Of a stretch of DNA of 64,000 bases, positions 43,541-54,594 are shown piece after piece; the first letter of the stretch is position 1, and every line of letters begins with the position of its first letter. The notes under the pieces were generated by a model that searched no databases, was not told the DNA's origin, and worked only from the letters and a program-made list of their open reading frames with translations. Source of the DNA: Gammaproteobacteria bacterium (GTDB lineage Bacteria; Pseudomonadota; Gammaproteobacteria; HK1); assembly GCA_021773645.1 (NCBI GenBank), contig JAJFJU010000012.1:186001-250000 (forward strand), written 5' to 3'. Both the position numbers and the translations under genes were made by a program.

Positions 43541-43809
43541 TGACGGGATCTCTCGGTACTGGCCTTATTGCATTGGCGGTGTTTGTTTCGGCGTTAGCGG
43601 TAGTTTCAGTGAGCCATCGCAATCGTCAGTTATTTAGCGAACTACAGGTGTTGGAGGCCGACCGCGACCAAATGCTGGTGGAGTGGGGACAGCTGCAGCT
43701 GGAACAGAGCGCTTGGGGAAGCCACGAGCGAGTATCGGTTATTGCGGCGCGACAACTCGACATGAAGACTCCTGAACCAGCGGCCATCGTGTTGGTTAAG
43801 TCCCGGTGA
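43531..43809 (+). CDS. ftsL: Cell division protein FtsL
   Basis: Small bitopic division protein that joins FtsB and FtsQ to recruit and activate FtsWI. The 92-aa protein has one membrane helix (about 5-25) and a periplasmic coiled coil (RNRQLFSELQVLEADRDQMLVEWGQLQLEQSAW). It is nested between rsmH and ftsI with overlaps on both sides. Confidence 0.93.
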   Translation: MRLMTGSLGTGLIALAVFVSALAVVSVSHRNRQLFSELQVLEADRDQMLVEWGQLQLEQSAWGSHERVSVIAARQLDMKTPEPAAIVLVKSR

Positions 43810-45536
43810 GTGAAGTACACGATATCCGCTTTCGCGGCCGGCAATTTTTGGTGCTGGCAGTGATGGGCCTGTTAGCGGGTGCTTTGTTGTGGCAGGCGGT
43901 AGATTTGCAACTGAGTCATCAGGGTTTTTTGCAGCGCCAAGGCACGGCGCGCCATCTGCGTAGCGTCAAGATTCCAGCTCATCGCGGCATGATTCTCGAT
44001 CGTCATGGTGAACCCCTGGCTATCAGTACGCCGGTGAAATCGGTGTGGGCCCATCCGCGGGAATTGCTGGCCTCGACGCCGGACTGGCGACAGCTGGCAC
44101 GCTTATTAGACCGCGAACCAAAACGCTTGCAACGACTGGTGGAATCCCGTCAGCAGCGGGAGTTCATTTATCTCAAGCGCCACGTGGAACCGGTGCTAGC
44201 GGGCAAGCTCAAGAGCTTGAAGCTGCCGGGTATTTACCTGCAGCGTGAATACCGGCGCTACTACCCGGCGGCAGAAGGGGCGGCCCACGTGGTGGGCTTC
44301 ACCAATGTGGACGATCAGGGGCAAGAAGGCCTGGAACTTGCCTTCGATGAATGGCTGCGCGGGGTGGATGGCCGCAAACAGGTGATCCGTGATCGTCTGG
44401 GGCGCGCGGTGGAAGAGGTGGCGCGCATCGCTGCACCCCGTCCGGGGCGTGATCTGGTATTAAGCATGGACCTGCGCATCCAATCATTGGCTTACCGCGC
44501 GCTCAAGACGGCGGTACAGCGCCATCGTGCCCGTGCCGGCTCGCTGGTGTTGCTTGATGTCACCAGTGGTGAGGTGCTGGCGATGGTTAATCAGCCCTCT
44601 TACAACCCTAATAATGGTGCCGAGCGGGTCAGTGCCCGCTTTCGCAATCGTGCGGTGACCGATGTGTTTGAGCCGGGTTCCACCCTCAAGCCACTCACCA
44701 TCCTGAGTGCTCTGGAAAGCGGTCTATACCAACCGAGTAGCGTGATCGATACCGCACCTGGTCACTTTATGGTGGGTCGCTACACGGTCAAAGATCACCG
44801 CAATTATGGGCCGCTGAGCGTGGCCGAGGTAATCAAGAAATCAAGCAACGTCGGGGCCAGCCGCATTGCCCTGAATATCCCGTCAGAGCAGTTGTGGCAG
44901 AACTTCGCGCTCATGGGTTTGGGGGAGGTTCCGGGTAGCGCCTTCCCGGGTGAGGCCGCTGGGCGCTTTAGTCATTTTTCCACTTGGGGCGAGATCGAAC
45001 AGGCCACGCTGGCCTTTGGCTACGGTTTGTCGGTAAGCACGCTGCAGTTGGCGCGCATTTATGCGGCCATTGGCAATGGTGGTGTGATGCCGGAGCTGAG
45101 TTTTCAGCGCCGTGATGGTGTGGTGCCATCCCGCTCGGTGGTGGCTCCGGAAATTTCCCGCCAAGTGGTCTCTATTCTTGAAGGCGTTGTAGCCCCAGGT
45201 GGCACCGGAGGGCGGGCGCGGGTGGCGGGTTACCGGATAGCGGGCAAGACCGGCACCGTGCGCAAGAGCGCGGACGGGGGTTATTCCGACAACCGCTATC
45301 TCGCCATCTTTGCCGGGCTCGCACCGGCTAGCCGGCCACGGCTGGCGGCCGTCGTCACCATCGACGAGCCCGCTGGCGATGAATATTACGGCGGCCAAGT
45401 AGCGGCACCGGTATTTTCAAAATTGATGGCGGGCGCCCTACGCTTGCTCGGGGTTGCCCCCGATGAGCAAGCTACGGTACTGGCCGTGAACGGCCAGCTA
45501 TTGTCATCGCCCCCGGCCGGGACTTCGATGCACTGA
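43806..45536 (+). CDS. ftsI: Peptidoglycan transpeptidase FtsI (PBP3)
   Basis: Septal transpeptidase working with FtsW. The 576-aa protein has a membrane anchor (about 15-35), the PBP dimerisation domain, and transpeptidase motifs STLK (in FEPGSTLKPLTI), SSN (in KKSSNVGAS) and KTGT (in AGKTGTVRK). GTG 43806 overlaps ftsL by 4 nt; the stop overlaps murE by 1 nt. Confidence 0.96.
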   Translation: MSEVHDIRFRGRQFLVLAVMGLLAGALLWQAVDLQLSHQGFLQRQGTARHLRSVKIPAHRGMILDRHGEPLAISTPVKSVWAHPRELLASTPDWRQLARLLDREPKRLQRLVESRQQREFIYLKRHVEPVLAGKLKSLKLPGIYLQREYRRYYPAAEGAAHVVGFTNVDDQGQEGLELAFDEWLRGVDGRKQVIRDRLGRAVEEVARIAAPRPGRDLVLSMDLRIQSLAYRALKTAVQRHRARAGSLVLLDVTSGEVLAMVNQPSYNPNNGAERVSARFRNRAVTDVFEPGSTLKPLTILSALESGLYQPSSVIDTAPGHFMVGRYTVKDHRNYGPLSVAEVIKKSSNVGASRIALNIPSEQLWQNFALMGLGEVPGSAFPGEAAGRFSHFSTWGEIEQATLAFGYGLSVSTLQLARIYAAIGNGGVMPELSFQRRDGVVPSRSVVAPEISRQVVSILEGVVAPGGTGGRARVAGYRIAGKTGTVRKSADGGYSDNRYLAIFAGLAPASRPRLAAVVTIDEPAGDEYYGGQVAAPVFSKLMAGALRLLGVAPDEQATVLAVNGQLLSSPPAGTSMH

Positions 45537-47044
45537 TGCAGCCTCATTACACCACCGCCAGCTGGCCGCTGCATGCGCTGTTCCAGGGTCTTGCACCAGT
45601 TCCTGCCTCAGAAAAATGCCGCGTGCGTGGGCTCAGTTTGGACAGCCGCAGCGTGCAGCCTGGCGAGGTCTTTTTTGCCCGTCGAGGGCAGAGTGTGGAT
45701 GCCCGTCAACACTTGGCAGAGGCGGCTCATGCAGGTGCCGTCGCGTTGGTGCTGGAGGGTGAAACGCCGTCCTGTGAGCTGCATGAGGGTATACCACTGC
45801 TCAAGGTGCGCCAGCTTGAGGCCAGTATTGGCCGGGTGGCTCATCGCTTTTTCCGCAAGCCTTCTCAGGCGCTACAGGTCATCGGTGTAACTGGCACCAA
45901 TGGCAAGACCTCGGTTAGCCATTTTATCGCCCAAGGGCTGGCTCAGTGGGCCGGCAGTTGTGGTCTGGTAGGCACTCTGGGACGTGGCCTCTACGGTTCG
46001 CTACAAACAACGAATCACACCACCCCCGATGCAATTCGTCTGCATTGCGCGCTCGCTCAGGTTCGCGATAGCGGTGCCCGTCATTTGGCTATGGAGGTGT
46101 CCTCCCATGGCCTCTCTCAGGATCGTACTGCGGGGATCGCCTTCGATGTGGCGGTGTTCACCAATCTAAGCCGTGATCATCTGGACTATCACGGTAATCT
46201 CGCTGCCTATGGCCGTGCCAAGCGCCGCCTGTTTGAACAACCGGGGCTGCGTTATGCGGTACTCAATGGCAATGACCCCTTTTCCCGGGAGCTAAAGCAA
46301 AGCCTACCGGCGACCGCCGAGTTGCTGGATTTTGCCCTTGCGGGTGGGCGGTGTTGGACCGGTGCCTCGGCACTTTGGGGCGAGCTATTGAAAGCGACGC
46401 CTGATGGCCTGGAAATGCGGGTGCGGACACCCTGGGGGATCGCCGAGTGGCTTAGCCCCTTATTGGGGCAGTTCAACGCGGAAAATTTGTTAGCGAGCCT
46501 TGCCAGCCTGTTGGCCTGCGGCATGCCACTTCCGCGCGCTATAGCAGCATTGGAAGGCGTTACGCCGGTGCCGGGAAGGATGCAGCGAGTGGCGGCCGCT
46601 GGTGGTGTACAAGTGGTGGTGGATTTCGCCCACACACCGGATGCCTTGCGCCTGGCGCTGCAAAGCTTGCGAGGCCATACCCGGGGTCGTCTGTGGTGCG
46701 TGTTTGGTTGTGGTGGTGATCGCGATCAGGGCAAACGTTCGCAAATGGGGCGGATTGCCGAGCAGGGCGCGGATGTGGTGGTGCTCACCGATGACAATCC
46801 GCGCTCCGAGGACTCCCAGCAGATCATCGACGACATCCTCGGCGGCGTGGCCGAGCCGAGCAAAGTGCGCCTTATTCCGGAGCGGGCAGAGGCGATACAA
46901 AGCACCATCGCCGCCGCCAAGGCCGATGATTTAGTGCTCATCGCTGGCAAGGGACATGAGGCTTGGCAAGAGATTAACGGTGTACGCAAGGCCTTTAGTG
47001 ACGTGGCCATCGCCAGCGCTGCCCAGGGAGGGACACAAGAATGA
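45536..47044 (+). CDS. murE: UDP-MurNAc-L-Ala-D-Glu:meso-DAP ligase
   Basis: Adds meso-diaminopimelate to the peptidoglycan precursor. The 502-aa Mur ligase has the ATP loop GVTGTNGKTSVSHF and the DNPR motif (in LTDDNPRSED) that marks meso-DAP specificity. Overlaps ftsI by 1 nt and murF by 4 nt. Confidence 0.96.
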   Translation: MQPHYTTASWPLHALFQGLAPVPASEKCRVRGLSLDSRSVQPGEVFFARRGQSVDARQHLAEAAHAGAVALVLEGETPSCELHEGIPLLKVRQLEASIGRVAHRFFRKPSQALQVIGVTGTNGKTSVSHFIAQGLAQWAGSCGLVGTLGRGLYGSLQTTNHTTPDAIRLHCALAQVRDSGARHLAMEVSSHGLSQDRTAGIAFDVAVFTNLSRDHLDYHGNLAAYGRAKRRLFEQPGLRYAVLNGNDPFSRELKQSLPATAELLDFALAGGRCWTGASALWGELLKATPDGLEMRVRTPWGIAEWLSPLLGQFNAENLLASLASLLACGMPLPRAIAALEGVTPVPGRMQRVAAAGGVQVVVDFAHTPDALRLALQSLRGHTRGRLWCVFGCGGDRDQGKRSQMGRIAEQGADVVVLTDDNPRSEDSQQIIDDILGGVAEPSKVRLIPERAEAIQSTIAAAKADDLVLIAGKGHEAWQEINGVRKAFSDVAIASAAQGGTQE

Positions 47045-48387
47045 TCCAGATGCGCGTATCCGAGGCTGCAGCGGTGCTTTCGGCTCCCTATCGCGGGGAT
47101 GACATCGAGTTTCAGGGGGTGGGGACGGATTCCCGCTGCCTGCGTCGTAACGCGCTGTTTGTAGCCCTGCCCGGAGATAAATATGACGGCGGTATATTCG
47201 TTGAGCATGCCTGTCAGCGCGGTGCGGCGGCGGTGTTGACCGAGCACGATGAGGTTTGTGCCGTTCCCTCTATCCAGGTGCCTGATAGCCGGCTTGCATT
47301 GGGTTACCTCGCTGCGGCTTGGCGGCGGCGCTTCTCCATACCGGTGGTGGGGATTACCGGCAGCAATGGCAAGACCACGGTGAAAGAGATGTTGGCGGCG
47401 ATGCTGCGGGTGGAAGGGGATGTGCTGGCCACCCACGGCAACTTTAATAACGAGATCGGTTTACCGCTCACCCTGTTGCAGCTGGCCAAGCGCCACCGCT
47501 ATGGGGTGATTGAGATGGGGGCGAGTCGCGCTGGTGATATTGCTTATTTGAGCAATATCGCAAAACCCACGGTGGGGATATTGACCTTATGTGCGCCCTC
47601 CCATTTGGAAGGTTTTGGCAGCATTGAGCAGACCGCCCGTGCCAAGGGTGAATTACTGGAGGCGCTGAGCGCCGATGGCATCGCGGTGATCAATGCAGAC
47701 GATGCCTACGCTGACTTGTGGCGGGAGCTTGCCGGAGCGCGCCAGATTCTGACCTTTGGGCTGGAGCAAAGCGCTGATGTCAGTGCCAGCTGGCAGCCCA
47801 GTGGCATGGGTAGTGAATTGGAAATCCGTACTAAGGATGGAGTGATCTGCCAAGCCAAGTTAGCGTTGCCCGGACGCCATAACGTTATGAATGCCTTGGC
47901 CGCTAGCGCCGCGGCGTTGGCTTTGGGTGCCTCTGGTAAGAGCATTTGTTGTGGGTTGGAGGCGATGGAGCCCATTCCAGGCCGTTTGTACTGCGCCCAA
48001 GGCGTCAATGGCATCACCCTAATCGATGACAGTTATAACGCCAATCCCAATTCTCTCAATGCCGCTCTTGAGGTGCTTGTTGCGAGCCCTGGAGAGCATT
48101 GGCTGGTGCTTGGCGATATGGCGGAGCTCGGCGAGCAGACAGAAAAACTGCATCGTCAGGCGGGAATAGCGGCTAAAGAGCAGGGCGTGGTCCGGCTCTT
48201 TAGCCTTGGCACCCACAGCAAGCTGGCAACCGGCGCCTTTGGGGTGGGTGCTGAGCATTATTCGAGCGAGGAAGCACTATTGGCGGCATTGCAGGGCAAT
48301 CTCCATTCACGGGTCTCGCTGTTGATTAAGGGCTCACGAATGATGGGGCTGGAACGGGTGGCTCAGGCCTTGCGGGGAGAACTCTAA
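47041..48387 (+). CDS. murF: UDP-MurNAc-tripeptide:D-Ala-D-Ala ligase
   Basis: Completes the UDP-MurNAc-pentapeptide. The 448-aa Mur ligase has the ATP loop GITGSNGKTTVKEM, the NFNNEIGLPLTLL motif and LIDDSYNANPNSL. ATGA overlap with murE; mraY begins 3 nt later. Confidence 0.96.
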   Translation: MIQMRVSEAAAVLSAPYRGDDIEFQGVGTDSRCLRRNALFVALPGDKYDGGIFVEHACQRGAAAVLTEHDEVCAVPSIQVPDSRLALGYLAAAWRRRFSIPVVGITGSNGKTTVKEMLAAMLRVEGDVLATHGNFNNEIGLPLTLLQLAKRHRYGVIEMGASRAGDIAYLSNIAKPTVGILTLCAPSHLEGFGSIEQTARAKGELLEALSADGIAVINADDAYADLWRELAGARQILTFGLEQSADVSASWQPSGMGSELEIRTKDGVICQAKLALPGRHNVMNALAASAAALALGASGKSICCGLEAMEPIPGRLYCAQGVNGITLIDDSYNANPNSLNAALEVLVASPGEHWLVLGDMAELGEQTEKLHRQAGIAAKEQGVVRLFSLGTHSKLATGAFGVGAEHYSSEEALLAALQGNLHSRVSLLIKGSRMMGLERVAQALRGEL

Positions 48388-48390
48388 GCC

Positions 48391-49473
48391 ATGTTGTTAT
48401 TGATCTTGGATAGCCTAATCGACATCCATAGCGGCTTTGCGGTGCTGCAGTATCTGACCCTGCGGGCGATCCTCGGGGTGCTCACGGCGCTACTGATCTC
48501 TTTTGTGGTTGGGCCGGCGCTAATACGTTGGCTGGAGCACTACCAGATCGGTCAGACCGTGCGTGACGATGGCCCACAGACGCATTTGGTGAAGGCCGGC
48601 ACACCCACCATGGGCGGCGTGCTAATTCTCGTAGGCATCGCCTTTAGCACCCTGTTATGGGCAGATTTGAGCAATCGTTTTGTGTGGGTGGCGCTTATCG
48701 TTACGCTGCTGTTCGGGGTAGTGGGCTGGGTGGATGACTACATCAAGCTGGTACGTGGTGATCCCAAAGGGCTGCGCTCGCGCAAAAAATTCTTTTGGCA
48801 ATCGCTCATTGGCTTTGGCTGTGCCTTGTTTCTCTATCTAAGTAGCAATTCTGCCGCTGAGGTGCAGCTGTTGATACCGATGATGCGCGATGTGGCCATT
48901 CCGCTGGGCTGGGGTTTCGTGGTGCTCACCTATCTGGTGGTAGTTGGAACCAGTAACGCGGTTAATTTGACCGATGGCCTCGATGGTCTGGCTATCTTAC
49001 CGACGGTAATGGTGGCTGGCGCTCTGGGGATCTTTGCCTATGTCACCGGGCACCTAAATTTTTCCGCTTATCTTGGCTTTCCCTACATTGCCGGTACCGG
49101 TGAGTTGGCGGTGTTCTGCGGTTCTATCGTCGGTGCGGGCCTTGGCTTCCTCTGGTTCAACACCTATCCGGCGCAGGTCTTCATGGGTGATATCGGTGCC
49201 CTGGCACTGGGTGCTGCCCTTGGCATCGTCGCGGTGATCGTGCGTCAGGAACTGGTGCTGGTGCTCATGGGCGGGGTATTTGTGGCAGAGACGGTGTCGG
49301 TGATCCTGCAGGTGGGTTCCTACAAGCTCACCGGACGACGGATTTTTCGTATGGCACCTTTGCACCATCACTTTGAGCTCAAGGGTTGGCCCGAGCCGCG
49401 GGTCATCGTGCGTTTTTGGATCATCACCGTGATCCTGGTACTGGCCGGTCTTGCGACCCTGAAGATTCGGTAG
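48391..49473 (+). CDS. mraY: Phospho-MurNAc-pentapeptide translocase
   Basis: Transfers phospho-MurNAc-pentapeptide to undecaprenyl phosphate, making lipid I. A 360-aa membrane enzyme with about ten helices and the motifs [37 protein letters not shown] and [13 protein letters not shown], which include the catalytic Asp and His residues. Confidence 0.96.
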   Translation: MLLLILDSLIDIHSGFAVLQYLTLRAILGVLTALLISFVVGPALIRWLEHYQIGQTVRDDGPQTHLVKAGTPTMGGVLILVGIAFSTLLWADLSNRFVWVALIVTLLFGVVGWVDDYIKLVRGDPKGLRSRKKFFWQSLIGFGCALFLYLSSNSAAEVQLLIPMMRDVAIPLGWGFVVLTYLVVVGTSNAVNLTDGLDGLAILPTVMVAGALGIFAYVTGHLNFSAYLGFPYIAGTGELAVFCGSIVGAGLGFLWFNTYPAQVFMGDIGALALGAALGIVAVIVRQELVLVLMGGVFVAETVSVILQVGSYKLTGRRIFRMAPLHHHFELKGWPEPRVIVRFWIITVILVLAGLATLKIR

Positions 49474-49526
49474 TCATGGGCCATGCACAATTACAAGCAA
49501 CCATGGCGAAACGGGGGATTCCACCC

Positions 49527-50882
49527 ATGAACCGCCAGCCGTTATTGGCAGGGGGCAAGGCGGTGATCGTGGGGCTCGGTCTCACCGGCCTGTCGGTAGC
49601 CCGCTATCTCGCGGCCAATGGGGTCGACTTTACGATGGTAGACACTCGCAAGCAGCCACCGGCACTGGAAGAGTTTTGCCATGAGTTTTCCGGGATGGTG
49701 GTTCACACAGGTGAGCTGGACGAGGCCGTATTAGAGGCGGCCGATGAGATCGTGCTCAGTCCCGGTATGCCGCGCAGCCATCCGGTGATACAGCGTGTGT
49801 TGCAACAAGGCGTCTCAGTAATCGGTGACGTGGAGCTGTTCGCCCGTGCGGTGCATGCCCCGGTGATCGCAGTGACTGGCTCCAACGGCAAGAGCACCGT
49901 CGTCACTTTGCTGGGTGAGATGGCCCGCAGCGCCGGCATAGCGGTGCGTACCGGCGGCAATCTCGGGCCGCCAGCGCTGGATTTGCTGGCGGATAACGCG
50001 GCAGAACTCTACGTCCTCGAACTTTCCAGTTTCCAATTAGAGAGTCTGGATGCCCTCGCGCCATGCGCCGCCACGGTGCTGAATATAAGTGCAGATCACC
50101 TCGATCATCATGGCGATATGGCGGCTTATATCGCTGCCAAGCATCGTGTTTTTCGCGGCGCCACAAGTTGGGTGCTGAATCTCGATGACTCCTTAGTCTG
50201 CGGCATGACCGGAGCCGGGGCGCGTATCGGCTTTGGCATGGGGATTCCGCGTGAGGGAGATTTTGGCCTCATCGAAGCCGCTGGTGAATCCTGGTTGGCC
50301 TGGGGTTCACGTCGCCTCATGCGGGTAGGCGACATGGCTCTCGCCGGCGCCCACAACGCGGCCAATGCCCTGGCGGCACTGGCACTGGGCAACGCCGTGG
50401 GGATTCCACGTACCGCCATGTGTGAGGCCTTGCGCCGTTTTGGCGGTTTGCCCCATCGCTGCCAGCGGGTGGCTGAGTTTGATGGTGTCGCTTGGTACAA
50501 CGATTCCAAGGCCACCAATGTGGCCTCCACGGTGGCGGCCATTTATGGCCTTTCCGATAGCGGTGAAAAACTGCTGTTAATTGCCGGTGGTAAGGGCAAG
50601 GGTGCGGATTTTTCAGCGCTTACCGAGGCGGTTTCTGAGCGTGTGCGGGCCGTGGTGCTGATCGGCGAGGATGCGGGGGTTATTGCCAACACACTGGGTG
50701 ATGCCGTGCCGTTGGTACGGGCTACTTCCATGGCGGCGGCGGTGGCGGTGTGTCGGCGTCTTGCGCACCGAGGGGATCGTGTGTTGCTGGCCCCTGCGTG
50801 CGCCAGCTTCGATATGTTTGCGGACTATCGCGCCCGTGGTGAGGCTTTCATTGCCGCGGTAATCGCGGAGCAGACGCCATGA
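49527..50882 (+). CDS. murD: UDP-MurNAc-L-Ala:D-glutamate ligase
   Basis: Adds D-glutamate to UDP-MurNAc-L-Ala. It has a Rossmann-like N-domain (KAVIVGLGLTGLSVARYL), the ATP loop AVTGSNGKSTVVTL and YNDSKATNVAST. In-frame ATGs at 49476, 49503 and 49527 are possible; 49527 has GGGGA 8 nt upstream and gives a normal 451-aa length. Overlaps ftsW by 4 nt. Confidence 0.94.
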   Translation: MNRQPLLAGGKAVIVGLGLTGLSVARYLAANGVDFTMVDTRKQPPALEEFCHEFSGMVVHTGELDEAVLEAADEIVLSPGMPRSHPVIQRVLQQGVSVIGDVELFARAVHAPVIAVTGSNGKSTVVTLLGEMARSAGIAVRTGGNLGPPALDLLADNAAELYVLELSSFQLESLDALAPCAATVLNISADHLDHHGDMAAYIAAKHRVFRGATSWVLNLDDSLVCGMTGAGARIGFGMGIPREGDFGLIEAAGESWLAWGSRRLMRVGDMALAGAHNAANALAALALGNAVGIPRTAMCEALRRFGGLPHRCQRVAEFDGVAWYNDSKATNVASTVAAIYGLSDSGEKLLLIAGGKGKGADFSALTEAVSERVRAVVLIGEDAGVIANTLGDAVPLVRATSMAAAVAVCRRLAHRGDRVLLAPACASFDMFADYRARGEAFIAAVIAEQTP

Positions 50883-52051
50883 GCAGTTATCCCGGCGCAC
50901 AGGCCGTCTCTCTAAATGCGCTATCGGCGCAGCGCCGGCAGCGCCCGCTGGACGGTTATTTGCTGGGTATTGCCACGGTATTGCTGGGGCTGGGTCTGGT
51001 GATGGTGGCCTCGGCCACGGTGACCCATGGTGCGCGTGATTTTTCTGAGCCACTGCATTTTTTCTGGCGTCAGCTAGGGCATGCAGGGATCGGGCTGTTA
51101 TGCGGTTTTGTGGTGTTGCAGGTGAAGCTGGAAAGCTGGCAGCGGGGCAGTGGGTATTTACTGCTCGTCGGTATCGTGCTGTTGGCGTTAGTGCTGATTC
51201 CCGGTATCGGTCGCGAGATTAACGGCAGCATGCGTTGGCTGGTGCTGGGGCCGATACGGATACAGCCATCGGAGCCAGTGAAGTTGCTGATGCCGATCTA
51301 TCTGGCGGGCTATATGGTGCGTCGCAGTACCGAGGTACAGACCACCTTGTGGGGCTTTGTGAAACCTCTGGTAGTGCTTGCGCTGATTGCCGTGTTATTT
51401 CTCATGGAACCCGATTACGGTGCCACCGTGGTGCTGTTTGCCACCATCCTCGGGATGTTATTTCTGGGTGGGGTACCGCTGCCTATTTTCTCCATTTGGG
51501 TGGCAGCTATTAGCGGAGTGATGGTGGCCATCGTTGTTGCCGCACCTTATCGGGTTGAACGCCTGACCACCTTTATGAATCCCTGGGCCGATCCCTTCGA
51601 TAGTGGTTTCCAACTCACCCAAGCGCTTATTGCCATCGGTCGTGGTGAGTGGTTCGGCGTGGGCCTGGGGGAGAGTGTGCAGAAGCTTTTCTATCTGCCT
51701 GAGGCACATACGGATTTTCTATTTGCGGTGTTGGGAGAGGAGCTAGGTTTTGTCGGCATGGCCTTCGTCATCATCGCCTTTAGTGCGCTGGTGTGGCGTT
51801 GCTTTGTTATCGCTCACCGTGCCGAGCGTCGTGGCCAATCCTTTGCCGCCTATCTTTGCTATGGCCTTGGGCTGGCCTTCGGACTGCAGGCCTTCATTAA
51901 TATCGGTGTGAATATGGGCTTGTTGCCCACCAAGGGGCTGGTGTTGCCGTTAATGAGTTATGGCGGTTCCAGCCTGGTGATGAACTGTATTGCCGTGGCG
52001 TTCATTCTGCGTGCCGGCCACGAGGCTGGGAGGACTGACGATGAGCGTTGA
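50879..52051 (+). CDS. ftsW: Septal peptidoglycan polymerase FtsW
   Basis: SEDS-family glycosyltransferase of the divisome. A 390-aa protein with about ten membrane helices, PSEPVKLLMPIYLAGY, the catalytic-Asp region LMEPDYGATVVLF and GLLPTKGLVLPLMSYGGSSL. Overlaps murD by 4 nt and murG by 11 nt. Confidence 0.95.
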   Translation: MSSYPGAQAVSLNALSAQRRQRPLDGYLLGIATVLLGLGLVMVASATVTHGARDFSEPLHFFWRQLGHAGIGLLCGFVVLQVKLESWQRGSGYLLLVGIVLLALVLIPGIGREINGSMRWLVLGPIRIQPSEPVKLLMPIYLAGYMVRRSTEVQTTLWGFVKPLVVLALIAVLFLMEPDYGATVVLFATILGMLFLGGVPLPIFSIWVAAISGVMVAIVVAAPYRVERLTTFMNPWADPFDSGFQLTQALIAIGRGEWFGVGLGESVQKLFYLPEAHTDFLFAVLGEELGFVGMAFVIIAFSALVWRCFVIAHRAERRGQSFAAYLCYGLGLAFGLQAFINIGVNMGLLPTKGLVLPLMSYGGSSLVMNCIAVAFILRAGHEAGRTDDER

Positions 52052-53144
52052 GCGGGCACAGATTCTCATCGCCGCAGGCGGCACCGGGGGGCACGTCTAT
52101 CCGGCATTGGCGGTGGCGGAGGAATTGCGCGCACACGGTTATGGCGTTGCCTGGCTCGGCACTCGCAATGGCCTGGAAGCTCGGGTGGTACCCGCCGCTG
52201 GCTTTGAAATTGAATTTCTGCCCGTACGGCCATTGCGCGGCGGACGAATCGTTAATCGCTTGCTGGCACCCTGGCATTTGCTGGTCGCAATGCTGCGGGT
52301 ATTTGGCTTTATCCGCCACTATCGGGCTCATGCCGTCTTGGGCTTGGGGGGTTACGTATCTGGCCCGGCGGGAATTGCCGCGCGCCTGGCCGGTTGCCGT
52401 TTGTTGGTACATGAACAGAACGCTATTCCTGGCCTTACCAATCGTATCCTCTCGCGCCTGGCACATCGGCTGATGGAAGGTTTCCCCGGTAGTTTCCCCC
52501 ATGCCCGGGCGGCCATTCATACCGGCAATCCGGTGCGCGACGCCATCGTCGCCACAGAAGACCCACAGCAGCGGTTGACGGATCGCCACGGGCCGTTGCG
52601 CCTGTTGGTGTTGGGTGGCAGTCAGGGGGCCGAGGCCTTGAACCAGGCGGTCCCCGCCGCTTTGGCGGCACTGCCGGAAGGCGTTGCCATCGAGGTGCGC
52701 CATCAGGCCGGGGCCGGAAAACTTGCGGATACCGAGGCAGCTTATAGCGCGCGCGATCCAGAGATCTCCAAGCAGACTTATACGGTAATGGCCTACATCG
52801 AGGATATGGCTGCGGCCTATGACTGGGCCGATCTGGTGCTATGCCGGGCCGGGGCGATGACCATCGCGGAGCTGGCAGCGGCGGGCCGCGGGGCCTTGCT
52901 GGTGCCTTATCCCCATGCGGTGGATGACCATCAGACCGCTAACGCGCGTTATCTGACTAACCAAGGTGCGGCTATTTTGTTGCCTCAGACTGAACTCGAT
53001 GGTCAATCTCTGGCGCGGCTGTTGGCCGAGCTTTCCCATGCGCGGGAACGGGTACTGGCCATGGCGCTCGCCGCCTACCGCCTGGCGTGCTCCGACGCGC
53101 GGATGCGGGTAGCACAAATTTGTATGGAGGCCTGTGATGCCTAA
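52041..53144 (+). CDS. murG: Lipid II-forming N-acetylglucosaminyltransferase
   Basis: Adds GlcNAc to lipid I to make lipid II at the inner face of the membrane. The 367-aa GT-B protein has the N-terminal [47 protein letters not shown] and [27 protein letters not shown] 52041 is chosen; the frame runs upstream only inside ftsW. Confidence 0.96.
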   Translation: MSVERAQILIAAGGTGGHVYPALAVAEELRAHGYGVAWLGTRNGLEARVVPAAGFEIEFLPVRPLRGGRIVNRLLAPWHLLVAMLRVFGFIRHYRAHAVLGLGGYVSGPAGIAARLAGCRLLVHEQNAIPGLTNRILSRLAHRLMEGFPGSFPHARAAIHTGNPVRDAIVATEDPQQRLTDRHGPLRLLVLGGSQGAEALNQAVPAALAALPEGVAIEVRHQAGAGKLADTEAAYSARDPEISKQTYTVMAYIEDMAAAYDWADLVLCRAGAMTIAELAAAGRGALLVPYPHAVDDHQTANARYLTNQGAAILLPQTELDGQSLARLLAELSHARERVLAMALAAYRLACSDARMRVAQICMEACDA

Positions 53145-54594
53145 GTCTCGCAAACAACGATCAGCGTTGCCGGGAGTGGGTGGTGAAATGTCGCGCTGGA
53201 TGCGGCGCATTCGACGCATCCATTTTGTCGGTATCGGTGGTGTGGGCATGGGCGGCATCGCCGAGGTGATGCATACCCTGGGCTATGAGATCTCCGGTTC
53301 CGATGCGCGTGAGGGGGCCATGACCTTGCGGCTACGGGAGCTGGGTATCAGCGTCTATATCGGCCATGCCGCTGAGCAGGTGAGTTGCTGTGACGTCATC
53401 GTGGTGTCCACTGCAGTGGCGGCCGACAATGCGGAGTTAGTGGCGGCTCGGAAGGCGCATATTCCGGTGGTGCCACGTGCACAGATGCTCGCGGAGCTCA
53501 TGCGCTTTAGCTACGGCGTTGCGGTAGCCGGCACCCACGGCAAGACCACCACCACCAGCCTAGTGGCCAGTCTGCTTGCTGAGGGCAATTTGGATCCGAC
53601 CTTTGTCATTGGTGGGCGTCTCACCGGTGCCGGTTCTCATGCACGTCTCGGTAGTGGCAGTGTGTTGGTAGCGGAGGCGGACGAAAGCGATGCCTCCTTC
53701 TTATGCCTGCAGCCCATCATCGCCGTGGTGACGAACATCGATGAGGATCACATGGCCACCTACGGCGGTGATTTTGCCCGCCTGCGTGCCAGCTTCCTGG
53801 AATTTCTCCATCACCTACCCTTTTACGGCCTTGCAGTGCTGTGTGTGGATGACCCTGTGGTGCGTGAGATGTTGCCCGAGGTGGCGCGACCTATAGTGAC
53901 TTATGGCATTGAAACCAAAGCAGATTTCAGCGCCCGCAACATCCGTCGCGAGGGTGGGCGCACGTGTTTCGATGTGCATATGGCGGATAGCGCTGAGCCG
54001 TTAGCGCTCGAACTCAATCTGCCCGGACATCACAATGTTGCCAACGCCTTGGCGGCCATCGCCATCGCTAGAGAATTGGGGGTGAATGATGACGCCCTGG
54101 TGCGTGGCTTGCGGGAATTCCAGGGCATTGCCCGCCGCTGCCAGATGCTCGGTGAAATACCAGCTGGCGATGGTAAGGCACTGCTCATTGACGACTACGC
54201 CCATCATCCCCGCGAGATTGCCCCCACCCTGGAGGCGGTGCGTGAGGGCTGGCCGGGTCGACGCCTGGTGGTGGTGTTCCAGCCCCATCGCTATACCCGT
54301 ACCCGGGATTTATTTGAGGATTTCGCTCAGGTGCTTTCCAGCGCGGATGTGTTGTACATCCTGGAAGTTTATGCGGCTGGCGAGACCCCCATTAGCGGTG
54401 CCGATGGTCGTGCTCTGAGCCGCGCGGTGCGTGCCCGTGGCCAAGTGGAGCCGGTATTTATCGTCGAGCACGACGAACTTAATGCCGCCCTAAAGGCCAC
54501 GTTAATGGCCGATGACATCGTGCTGACTCTGGGGGCTGGGGACATCGGTGCCCTAGCCAAGAGTCTTGCTGAAAACGGGGTGCATGCGGGATGA
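53137..54594 (+). CDS. murC: UDP-MurNAc:L-alanine ligase
   Basis: First Mur ligase, adding L-alanine to UDP-MurNAc. About 485 aa, with [17 protein letters not shown], the ATP loop [13 protein letters not shown], and [14 protein letters not shown] 53137 has GGAGG 6 nt upstream and beats the GTG one codon earlier. It overlaps murG by 8 nt and murB by 4 nt. Confidence 0.95.
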   Translation: MPKSRKQRSALPGVGGEMSRWMRRIRRIHFVGIGGVGMGGIAEVMHTLGYEISGSDAREGAMTLRLRELGISVYIGHAAEQVSCCDVIVVSTAVAADNAELVAARKAHIPVVPRAQMLAELMRFSYGVAVAGTHGKTTTTSLVASLLAEGNLDPTFVIGGRLTGAGSHARLGSGSVLVAEADESDASFLCLQPIIAVVTNIDEDHMATYGGDFARLRASFLEFLHHLPFYGLAVLCVDDPVVREMLPEVARPIVTYGIETKADFSARNIRREGGRTCFDVHMADSAEPLALELNLPGHHNVANALAAIAIARELGVNDDALVRGLREFQGIARRCQMLGEIPAGDGKALLIDDYAHHPREIAPTLEAVREGWPGRRLVVVFQPHRYTRTRDLFEDFAQVLSSADVLYILEVYAAGETPISGADGRALSRAVRARGQVEPVFIVEHDELNAALKATLMADDIVLTLGAGDIGALAKSLAENGVHAG